Of a stretch of DNA of 64,000 bases, positions 35,101 through 47,100 are shown piece by piece. The DNA is from Psococerastis gibbosa. Lineage: Eukaryota > Arthropoda > Insecta > Psocodea > Psocidae. How positions within the stretch are numbered: the stretch's first letter is position 1; every line of letters starts with the position of its first letter. The notes below the pieces were generated by a model. That model had not been told where the DNA came from, made no database searches, and saw only the letters and a list, made by a program, of their open reading frames with translations. The DNA lies in assembly GCA_963971405.1 (NCBI GenBank), contig OZ020484.1, positions 13,764,001-13,828,000 of the forward strand, written 5' to 3'. Position numbers and translations under genes: made by a program.

Positions 35101-38100
35101 TTCTTATTCTAACCCGGTTGACAGAGATGACATTAATAATTGCTTAGAAGGGTGCGCCACTGTAGTATAGTAGTATAGAGATAAACCTCTCATTTTGGCT
35201 TCATTCTTTCAGGTGCGGGGAGTGGTTAGTATCAAAAGTGGCCGCTCAGACAAAATATTAGCTTTGCTTCCACCGAGGACGTCTGAGGACGAATTGTCCG
35301 ACGATGACTGTGACAGAGAAGAATGCCTTTCCGGATTCTATTCACCATTAGAATCCGACACGTCCAGTTGCCAGTCTCTTAACTCAAGTATCGATGAAAC
35401 GTGGAACGATATACTGAATTCCCTAGAAATAGATGATACGCAGCTTCAGAAGCAACCAGTGGCTTCCGAGAGACAAGTGCCGTTGCCAGTAGTTGACCAG
35501 ACAGGCCAGAGTGAGTCAGCTGATACACTGGGAGAACAGGGGACGTTGCATCTTTTTGGTCCCAATGAAATAGCTCTTATACCGAGAGAAGATTTGCCAA
35601 TGCAACACTTTTGCCAAAATGAGACAGCTAGAGTGCAGGAAGAGCAACCGCAACTGCCGCTCATTTTCCACAATGAAATTGCAGGTACACAGACACTGGA
35701 ACAGCCGCAGTTGGAATCACTCGTTTGCCAAGATGAGGTGGTTAGTGCTCAGGAAGAATTATCGTCATCGCAGCTTAAAATATGCCATAGTGAAACAACT
35801 ACAGAAATTAATCCAACTCTTGAAACTCCAACTTCCTTGCTCACAGTGGCCCCAGTGCAGTCAAATGTCGGGTCTTCGCAAGGGAAAAGGAATACTCCTG
35901 TCATGCAACAATCTTTATCTTCCACGCCCCCTTCAGTGCAGTCAAGCCTCAGGTCTTCTCGAAGAAAAAGGAGTACTCCTGTCATGCGACAATCTTTATC
36001 CTCCACGCCCCTTTCAGTGCAGTCAAGCCTCAGCTCTTCTCGAAGAAAAAGGAGTACTCCTGTCATGCAAGATACTCCATCCTCCTCACGTACTACGCTG
36101 CAGTCATGTAGTGCCAAGTCTTCAAGAAAAAAGAAAGCTTCTTCTTGCGTGCGCTTGCCTTCTTGTTCTACTAAGCGAAAGTTAAAATATTCCCAAGGAC
36201 CATCAAAATTAAAGAAGAAGAAAACAGACAAAGCTTTCTTTAAATTCAACGAAAAAGATTTTTTCTGTGCCGTTGATGTTCCAGAAGAAAGGTTTGAATC
36301 TTCATTTACAGAGGTAAAGTCGCCAGTGGAATACTTCCATTCATTTTTTTCAAGGGAGTTGATTACACACATCACTGAAAACACAATGTTGTTTTCAGTC
36401 CAAAAACACGGACGACCGATGATGATTGTGTCTGAAGAAGACATCAAAGATTTTCTGGCAATCAAATTATTAACGGGAATAGTTAAGCTTCCAGCTTACA
36501 CGGATTATTGGAGCGAAAAGCTGCGATATCCTTTAGTGGCGGATATCATGCCACTAAAAAAGTATCAGTTTCTGCGGTCAAATATTCATTTTAATGACAA
36601 CACACAGGACGACGGTGATACTTACTTCAAAATTAGACCAGTCCTTGAATCTGTCAGAAAAAAATGCGTACAGGTAGAGAACGAATGGCGTCAATCGATT
36701 GACGAAATGATGGTGCCATACAAAGGCTCAAGAGCTGGCTCAAAAAGGCAATACATGCCAAAAAAAACCAAAAAAATGGGGCTACAAGCTGTTTACAAGA
36801 TGTGGAGTGAGTGGGATGGTATATGACTTCCTTGCGTATGGGGGTAATGATACGTTCCGGGACATTGTTTTCACTCCCAAAGAGGAAAAGCTGAAGCTAT
36901 CAGGAAAGGTCGTCATAGCTTTGTGTAAGACGATGCAACACCCGGAATTGAAGGCGGTATATTTCGATAACTTTTTTGCTCTCTGGAATTATTGTGGTAC
37001 CTTCGAGAACACCTGGGCATCTTAGCACTGGGTACGATCCGAAGAGATCGTATGAGAGGTAATTCCATACCGATAACTGAAAAGCCTTCCAGAGGTAGTT
37101 GCTCTCAAATCGCTGACAATGCTAAAAAAGTCGTTGTAGTCAGGTGGATTGACAATAGGGAAGTCCTTCTGGCCAGTAATTTTGTTGACTCGCACCCTAT
37201 CACAACAATCAATCGCTGGGATAAGAAGAAACGGATCAAAAGTCCAATTCCTTGCCCGAACATTGTCAAACAGTATAACTGTCACATGGGGGGGCGTTGA
37301 TTTGCAAGATATGTTAGTAGCACTGTACCGAACGAGTTTCCGTTCAAAGAAATGGTACTTACGCCTGTTTGCACAGATGATTGATATTTCTGTCAATAAT
37401 GCGTGGCTGCTTTTTAAAAGAGATTACAAAGCAGCCACTGGGGAGAACTCGACGATGCCCCTAAAAAATTTTAGAATTGATGTGGCACGGTCATTGTGCC
37501 AAAAAGATCGAGTTGACCGCACGTTCTTGACTGGCAGATTCCAACAACACCAGCAAATTCAAAATCCCACAGTTTCGCGCCCCCCTTGTGATGTCATCAA
37601 GGACAATGTCGGGCATTTCCTAACGTTTCAAGAGAAAGGAAGGTGCCGCTACTGCGCCAAAGGTCAGACAATGGTGCATTGCATTAAATGCAAAGTTCGA
37701 TTGTGTTTTACACCCAACAAAAATTGTTTCATACTTTTTCATAGAGATTAAACTGTTGTAGACCGATATGTTTGTTTTATTTTATGCGTCCTTGATTTGC
37801 TGGCAATGTATCTTGTAAGATACTCATAGCATTTTACGTTAACTATAACAAAGATGGCAATGTATCCTCCAAGATACATTCCAAACCTCAGTTTCTACGG
37901 TTAGGGGACTAGAAAATCATATGAAAATATATTCAATTCATCTTAAAGGACACCCCCAAGAAAAATCAAGTGAATGTGCTAGCTGGTTTAATTGTGCCAA
38001 GTTAAGGGTTAGATTCTGCGTTGGTGACACTATTGCTAATGGTTGGGTGTGGCAGCAAGGAAACTGCCAGTTACTGCCTATTTGACAGTTAATGTACATA

Positions 38101-41100
38101 AACCCTATTCGAACGAGCCTCATTAGGCTAAAAGCACTGTAAATACTAGCTTACTAACCCACTCTCTTGAACACCTGTCAAACGGCCGACCCGATCGCCT
38201 GCAACCATTGAATCATGGGCCATGTTTCGGAGAGGCGTTGCGGTCAAATAATGCTCGGGATGCAGATAGGCCCCTTTTTGCCGGAGGAACTGATTTGTAT
38301 CAATCCCCTCTGAAATAAATATTGCAATTGGTGATTTATGGCTATAGAAAAACGCAATTGCCATGAAACCCTAACTATTATATTAGACTACGCTGAGTTG
38401 AGCCATACGTCACAGCAGAGATATCACGGTAAGTTAACCAAGCCAGTGCCCCAAAATTTGATTAAAAAAATAATAAATAATGTAAGAGTTCTAAAACTAC
38501 TAAAATTACTACGGATGTATCATTTATATAAAAAAAATTGTTCTTGCCCCCCCCCCCCCCAAATAAAATCCTGGGTACTGGCCTGACGTTAACTGAGGCA
38601 TACTGTGGAATTGCTACGCTATCAACAGTCATCTTACAAATGATATACAGTATACGGAAACTGGCATTTGTAAGATGACTAGATGTTCACGTAACACTTG
38701 CACAGTCAACTTACCGCGATTTTTTTATTTTTTTGCTGTGGGGTATGGCTTAACTCAGCTTAGTTTACTAATAGGGTTCAGGTGTCTGGACTGACGAATG
38801 ACGATACTGCTCTATTTAGGATACTATGGTCAGCAACGTGCCCGTCAGGAGGGTGTTTTATAACTTAGCCTGTTCGGCTATGTCTAAATCATTTTTTTTT
38901 TTTAAACAAAATAAACCCGGAAGACCGTTAAAGTTGTTTCATGCTAAGAGTGATTAGTCTGTCCTTGGGATTTCGACTATAGAAAGGAGGGTCGTAGCTA
39001 CAACGAGGATTCATATGGAAACAATCTAAATAATGTCCGAAATCTATGGGGTCGTTGGCAAGGACAAGGAACTTATTGGTCATTATAAGTAGGTCTAGGT
39101 TAATTAGGCGGGGATTCCACCAACGTCAATAGTGATAGTAAATGTAGTTTTGATATGAATATGAATACACATACGGTGAGTAGACATTCAAGACTTGGGC
39201 GGGGTTTCCGACGACCTCTCATTGCAGAATGCACATGACATTGACGGAAATTTGAATTTTTCTTTTTATAGAAATCTATTAAAATGTTTGTAGGGGAGAC
39301 CTAGGATAGTTGATCACCCTGGGATACTTGATCCCCGCTTATATTTCCCGCCCTTTTTATATTTCCTTTGAACAAGTGGCAGCAATATGTTTTCCTTTGA
39401 CAATAGTGTCACCAGTATTGAAGTGATGTCCATAAACAAACAAATCAGGACGATATATTATTTTTAATTTTTTTAGCGAAATCTACACATTATTAGGTAA
39501 GTAAGCATTTTCATTTATTTTTACTGTCGTTAGGGCTAGCTAAATGTTTGTTCGAGTTATCTGTTTGTTATAGTTTTGAGCACTGAACTAGAACGGAACG
39601 GCTCGGTCATCAACATTGTTCACTGATGTAGCGTTTGTTTTCTTAATTATTGTCCATCGGGGATAGTTGATCCCCCGCGAAGGGGTATACTTGATCCCGG
39701 GATCATGTATCCTTAGACAAAATCTGTAAGACTGTTATGTTTGTTTTAGTGATGCCGAGGGTTTATAAGCCTAAAGAGGGGTCGCAGAAGAGGACTCCAT
39801 ATGACCCAAAAAAAGTTATGCAAGCGGTGGAAGAGGCCATAGAAAGCGGCAATATGAAGGGAACCGCCCGAAAATTTGGGATAAACGTAATGACGTTAAA
39901 GAGAATGGTGAGAAGGGGAGAATCAAAAGTTCCAGGCTATCAAAATCGCTTGATTTTTAAAAGTGCCGAAGAAAATGAGTTAGCTGACTTTTTAGTGAAT
40001 ATGTCCCACAGGTATTATGGACTTAACATTATGAGTCTTAGGACTTAAGCCTATCAGTTTGCAAAGTCAAATGGCATAATATATCCCAAGACATGGGATA
40101 AAGATGAAATGGCAAGTGAGGCTTGGTACTATGGGTTTATGCGCCGCAATGAACGCCTTGCTTTGAGAACTCCCCAGGCTACTAGTCTGAGTCGAGCAAC
40201 AGCTTTTAACCGCCATGTCGTTGGTGAATTTTTTTCAAAACTGACGGCATTGTATGACAGGGAAAAGATACCCCCCCAAAATGTGTGGAATTGCGATGAG
40301 ACAGGAGTTACAACTGTCCACAAGCCGGGTAAAATTATTTCTGTCAAAGGAATTAAGCAGGTGGGAATGGTGACTTCGGCTGAGCGCGGCAGCCTAGTAT
40401 CTATATGCACAGCAATTAGCGCGACAGGGCAGCATATTCCACCATTCTTTATATTTCCCAGGGTGAAATGGCAAAGCAAGATGCTGGATGAGTCTCCTGC
40501 CGGTAGTGGAGGAAGTACCGACAAAAATGCGTCAGGGTGGATGACCGCAGAGTTATTCGTAAAGTTTTTGGAACATTTTACTCGATTTGCCAAGCCAACT
40601 TTACAAGCAAAGGTCATATTGATTATGGACAATCACGAGACGCACATAAGTGTTGACGCCCTGAATTTTGCTAAATCAACGGGAATAATTATGTTAACAA
40701 TACCTCCTCATACCTCCCACAAGTTGCAGCCTCTGGACCGTGGTGTGTACGGTCCTTTGAAGAGGTATTACAACACTGCGGCTAGTGAGTGGATGGTAAC
40801 GCATCCTGGAAGGACATTGACCATTTACGACATTGCTGGCCTAATGAAGCATGCTTATCCGAGAGCAATGACTCCATCCAATATTTTAGCTGGGTTTCGC
40901 TGTACTGGAATTTGGCCACTCGACAGCAACGCTTTTGCTGACGTTGAGTTCCTGACTAGTGCAGTGACAGATCGACCTTTATTGGAGGAGGCTCCTGAGC
41001 TTCCGTCTGCGTCTGCAATTCCTTCCACCTCGAACGAATGTTATTCTCCAATTGTTCACAAAACCCCGGAGAAACAGCAACAACAGAACGAGGTTGAAGC

Positions 41101-44100
41101 ATCTGGGCATGTGACGCCAGATGACATCATGCCTCTTCCAAAAGCCTTGCCCAGAAAAGCGTCCACGCAGGGTAGAAAGCGTGGACGCTGTCGTATTCTA
41201 ACGGACACGCCGGAGAAAAAGGCAATAGAGGAAGAGGCATTGATGAAAGCGGAAAAGAAAAAAGCTGCGGAAGAGAAGAAGCTGGCCGCGAAAGAAAAGA
41301 AACTGGCTGCAAAAAATAAGGTAGCCTCCACCAAAGAAAAGAAGAAGAGGAAGGAAGATTCGGACTCAGAAAGTTCAGAGGAAGACATGAGTGTCCATGA
41401 CAGTAGCGGTGGCTCAGATTTCGTAGAACGTTCCAGTGATGAAGATGAATTAGACCCGGAAGTTGACGTGGCAATGGATCTCCTGGAAGTGGGCAACTTT
41501 ATAATTGTAAAGCTTACCTCATCCAATTTATTTGAGTTTTACGTGGCTAAAATAATTGACATTGGAGATGATGGTTTGCTTAAGGTCATTTTCGCCAAAC
41601 GCCAAGGGAGGACCCAGCAGTTTTTTTTTTCAATTTCACCCGAGGAGGGCTACGTGGCGAGATGTGATATTGTGGCCAAGTTGCCAGTCCCATGCCAGTC
41701 ACGTGGCACCGCCCGTACCCAAAAATTGTTGAACTTTTCAGTCAATATAAAACGTTTTTTCAATTAAGTTAGCATAACTGTTCATTTCTGTAAAAATTCA
41801 CCCATTTTGCGCATTTATGGTAAGAGGATCAAGTATCCTATGCGATGTGATCAAGTATCCTCGGGACATATGGGATACTTGATCCCTGTAAGACTTTCTA
41901 AAAAAAAAAAAATCTCAATAACTATATTGAATTTGTTCAAATAAACTAATCTGGACGGTAGCTGAAAGAGCTGGCTAAGCAATTGTATGAATTCCACCTT
42001 TAAATACTGATAATATACTGTGATTTTGGAAAAAATCCGAAAGTGGGATCAAGTATCCTAGGTCTCCCCTACTTAACATATCCCATGACGCCATTTTTTA
42101 ATTTTAGTTTGTTTGTGATTTTACTCTATGATCATTGATCAATTTTAACTATTGCTATTGAATATATAACACTAGTGTTATATATAATATTCAATGCTAT
42201 GGCATAGAGTAAAACAAAAATTTCCGTCAGTGTCATTTGCATTCTGCAATGAGAGGTCGGTGGAAACCCCGCATTTATTAATGATATCTGCTACCACGTC
42301 AGCGTATGTGTATTTTGCACTTAGAGGTCGGTTGAAACCGCGCCGTAATATTTCCTCATGAAAGAACTAGTTTCCCTTATAATGTATAATGGAGTAACTT
42401 ACCGAATGAGCTAGGCATATAGGAATAGCGAAGTGAAAGAAGTTGCTGACACGTACTGGCGAGAAGTGCAGACAGAATTAAAACGAAAAGGGTTAATAGA
42501 GCGACGGTAACGACATCGCGCCATAACCGTTTTGTTGACTTGTTATGACTCGTCACCTGAAAATCAAAATTAAGTACATATGTTTTTTTATTGGAAGTTT
42601 GGAAACTGAAAGTAGTGAAGTGGGAACTTGTGTGGATGATGATTGGCCCTGAAATATCTGGTGCCACGTTTACTATGTAGTATTACAAAGTAAAGTGAAA
42701 AATATTACTGAAATCCTCACCTCCACTTCTGTGACGAGACGAGTGGCTTCGAATCAATTTTCTTTCATAAAATGTGACGATTGTTATCAATTTTGTTATA
42801 TAGCCTAGTTTCGGAACCAATTACAGATCAAGATCAATTCAGAGGCTATATAAGGGCCGTTCCGACCATTATTTGAAAATTAAAAATAAATTGTAAAATA
42901 ATAAATTAAAAATAAGCTACCTGCATAGTTGCAGCACCTAAAAGGTTCCAAGTGAGCATGGCTTCTGAAGCAGCAGCTACCCAGCTTCGAGTGTTGAGAA
43001 AGAAGTCGGTCCACTCGGTGTGCGTGAACAGTCCGTGTATCATGGGGGCAAGTGGCAGCAACTTTATGACCAAGACTAGCATCCCCAGTACCGGAACCAA
43101 TGTGAATACGTACACGACTTTACCGTAAGAGCGTAGTCCTGTAAATAATGGCTTCCTTAAAGCGCTTATTCCACCTACGTCAATAGTCAATAGTAAATGT
43201 GGTATTGACGGACATTCCACTTGTTTTTTCAACTATTGATCACTTTTCTCCTAATGACACGTTTTTGAAATTTGGCGCATTTGTTTTTTTGAAATTTTGT
43301 TTGTATTTGTTTTCTTTGTACATTTATTAATTTTAATAAAACCTAATAATAGTAGGAGATCCGAAGTATGACCGACCTTCACCGATCTGTTTAATGGATG
43401 AAAACTGTTTTATAAACAATCTATTAAAATGTTTGTACTTAACATATTCCATGACGCTATTTTAGTTTGATATTGTTTGCAGCGCGTGATTTTACTCTAT
43501 GATCATTGATCAATTCTAACTATGGCATATAGTAAAATTGAAATGTCCGTCAATACCACATTTACTATTGACTACTGAAGTACATGGGTACTGGGTACAT
43601 CTACATCATCGTCAATAATCAGCACCAGTTGCCCGGATGTGATATGTGAGCCTCCTCCACTCCCTCTTGTGTCCCACTTTTTCTCTACTACCAGTCCCAC
43701 TATTCTGAGATCGTCCTCAATCTATGATTCCTCGCTCTTTTTATTGGTACAATAAAAAAAACATAGGCTACTACTAATACAAAAAATAACTTAGCTTACA
43801 AAAACCTGTACTTTAAACCAAAATAATTTCTGTTAATATTGAGATCGTCCTGAATTTATGGTTTCTCTCTCTCTCTTCATTGGCACAATAAAAAATAATA
43901 ATACTACGAATAAAAAAAACTACGTTTACAAAAACCCATACTTTATAAACCAAAAAAATGTTTGGTTTGTATAATAACATGCACCTACTATTATATTATA
44001 TGCATGCGGGGTCCCCCTTCTTGAAAATTTTAGTGAAACTAAGCAACATTAGTCGCACATACTGTACAGTAGGCTACCTGTAGTCTGTACCCATACTAAC

Positions 44101-47100
44101 AAAGGCGGAGGCTACGGCGACATTGAAACTCCTATGCTTATTTACAGTAATACCTACAGTTTTAATCAAGCATATGGCGCTCATTCCACATACTTCAATC
44201 GTCAATGAAAAATTGAAAAATGACGTCAAAATGACGTAAATTGACGTGGAAGCAGAATTTTCAGCATACCAAAGATTAATTTCCCTTTCATTATTATGGA
44301 TACCATGCCTTTAACCTCCACAACGTCTTTATCACCAAAAATCCTGGGGGGGGGGGCTTGGGGTGGACCTGGGGGGGGGGCTTAGCCCCCCCAGTACCCC
44401 CCTATTTACGCCAATGGGTTTCTTTGACATATTTGTTCCCGCATATCAACAAAATTGTGATATTTTATATACTAGGCTACCTACAAAATTCCTAAAAATT
44501 GAATTTAGAGGCATACCTTTATTTGTTTAGAAACAAATTTAATAGTGAATTTGGTTTGAAAACAATCGGGAAAACAGGCAAAATGTATAGTAATATACTG
44601 TAAATCATAGTTAAAGATATACCAAACATATTAACTAGGCTGTGCTATAAATAGTAAGCCTATTGAAGTAAGTTAAAGACAATATCTAATAATAATGTAT
44701 AGCCTAACTACAGTATGGCATTAGCCTAAATTCTCCTTTGTCATTTGCAGTAATCTTATAGCCGAACTTCATACTTTTTTCAGCTTAGATTCTGTACGAA
44801 CAAAATTTGACCAAGCGAATATTTTGAAAGTGCAGAAATGAATAAAAAGCGCGAAAATAGGCCTGATCATAAAGGCGAGATTTTGACTGAGACCATGAAA
44901 ATTATGTATGAGAACACTATACAGTTTATTCGCAGTAAAATACAAAGACTGCAGGATGGGCAACTGAAATGGGCCGATGAAACTAAAAATATACAAGATA
45001 AAATGACATTGTTGGAAAAGGAAAAACAATCGAGCATTGACGGACTGAAATCAGGCTTAAACGAGCTTACAGAAATAAAATTTGAAAAGCGCCGAACTTG
45101 TCATGACTTGCAAGTTGCCTTGAAGGAAGACATGGAAATGTATGAGCAAAAAGTTATCAATGTTGGAAAGGAGATTGTTGTCAATGAGGAAGAAAAGAGA
45201 AAGAAACTGGCGGATTTAGTATTTGAAGTTAACAATATTAAGAATTCGATTAAAAATAAGTCGTATTTGTCAGAGGAACTTAATAAGCGTAGACGACTTT
45301 TGAGTTTGAAACAATATTGGCATGAAGAGAAGTTGGATAACATACAAGATGCCCACACCATCAGAGTTCAGAAGATAAAAATTGAAGCGGAGGATAATAT
45401 TGGAGAACTTCTTACACTTGTTGGCAAAGGAATTTTTTGGGAGGATAGGCGAATGAAATTCGGCTTACATAAAGGGAGCCGGAAACACAACCCTTTTGCA
45501 CCAATAACAACTGATATTGAAGTTCAATTGTCAATGTCATTGCAAAGAACATCGAAAGAAAGTAGCCGACTGACAACTCAACTCTCACAAAATAAAGGCA
45601 ATTACTTAACTAAATTTATTGAAATAATCCAGAAGATAAAAAAGAAGTCTTTAAAATCTTTGGGAAAACTAAAGATCGCTGAAGCCAATAAATATTTGGA
45701 GGACGAGATCACTAGATCATCTGAATACATTAAAATGGCTAGGGAAAGTATAGCTGATTTGAAACGCCAGGAAAAGTTGTGTAATGATACTCTCAGAGAC
45801 CTTATTCTCTCCAGTTCAGAAATAAAATTTAGAAGCAAATTAGCCCTAGATTTAGTAAAAGATGAAGTGGAAATTGTTTCAAGTGCTATGGGCTCTACAA
45901 CCGAAGATAAAGCGGTGAATGTCATTATTTCTGCACCGTTAAAAGCTGACGCCGAAGGAAATGAAGAGCTAGCTTTGCGACTTAGAGCTGTTTTATTTTC
46001 AGTTCACAAATGTCTGGAAGAAGCTCTGTTCTTGTACACAGTAGGACTGGGCGTTTTTCCTGATGAAAAGAATCTTTCAGACCAAGAACGCTATGAAAGA
46101 TATCACAAACGACGGGATTTTGCGTACCAGCGTCGGAAAGAGCTTCTTGAGTTTATAATACAAATATTAGCGCATGCCCATTCTCGTGAAACATGCAAAA
46201 AGGAGACTGTAATCGAGACTGTGAAGTCAGTTTCCGATGAAGACTTCGAACACAGTGCTGATTCAGAGGATAATCCATCTATTCCCTTAGTAACGGACGA
46301 GAGCTCAGAGAGCTTAGACTGGGAGAGCGATTGGTCAGGATCATTAGATCAACTAGGTGTAATTCCTGCTGACTACGATTACGGCGACAGAGAGGAGGTC
46401 ACTAGTAAGAGTTCTTTGGGGACAATACAGAACTTAGATGTGATGTTTGGAGAGAATTAAATGGAAACTATAATGATTCTAAACTCTTCTGTGAGAGCCC
46501 TCGTAATTCGATCGGTTGCATAATCATAAATTTTCAGTTTGAGACTGACATGCGACATTAAAAACATTACCATGTAAAATCATTGCGCTTTTTTGCTTTC
46601 GCCTTTCCCTCCACATTCTTACCATAGTTAAAATAGGAGCCTAAAAAGAGGAAATATAAATGAATCGGTCACACTAAAATTAGGAAACTTAGACCTAATA
46701 AATGCAATGTAGACCGCATTTATTAGTAATTAAGTTAGGAAACGGATCCTATACGGTATAGGATCACAAATAGAATGAAGGTTAGTTATATAAATTTTAA
46801 AAGAGATTTTACGTAAAGCTAGAATAGTATTTTTTGTGTCTTTTTACATCAGCTTTATTATTATGAGCTGCTGCGTTTATATCATAATGAGAAAAATACT
46901 ACGCGTGTGAAAATGTAGGCTATTCGACAATTGAAAATCTGGCTATTCAATTCAATTGTGACGCCGAGGGGAAGTATGTCAGAGCCCTACCCTGTGTTAT
47001 GTGAATCGTCACGATCAGAAAATATTATAGGCCTAAACCGAGCGGAAGCAATATTCAGAGCTCTACCCTGTGTTATGTGATTCGTGAGGATCGGAAAATA

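Larger units (their letters stand above)
39107..42344. mobile_element. Foldback element, subfamily A (copy 4), split by pogo element
   Basis: 39107-39290 and 42072-42344 are the two sides of one foldback. The left side starts GGCGGGGATTCCACC and runs to CTATTAAAATGTTTG. The right side resumes with CTTAACATATCCCATGACGC, exactly where other copies are continuous, and ends GGTTGAAACCGCGCC. The pogo insertion at TA separates them. The loop holds an extra AT-rich palindrome near 42158-42195. Confidence 0.88.

Noticed and set aside
35749-36465. Long minus-strand frame of 238 codons
   Set aside because: Antisense shadow of the repetitive, serine-rich part of the piggyBac transposase.
41056-41526. 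Minus-strand frames with serine/phenylalanine-rich peptides
   Set aside because: Shadow of the lysine/glutamate-rich linker of the pogo transposase.
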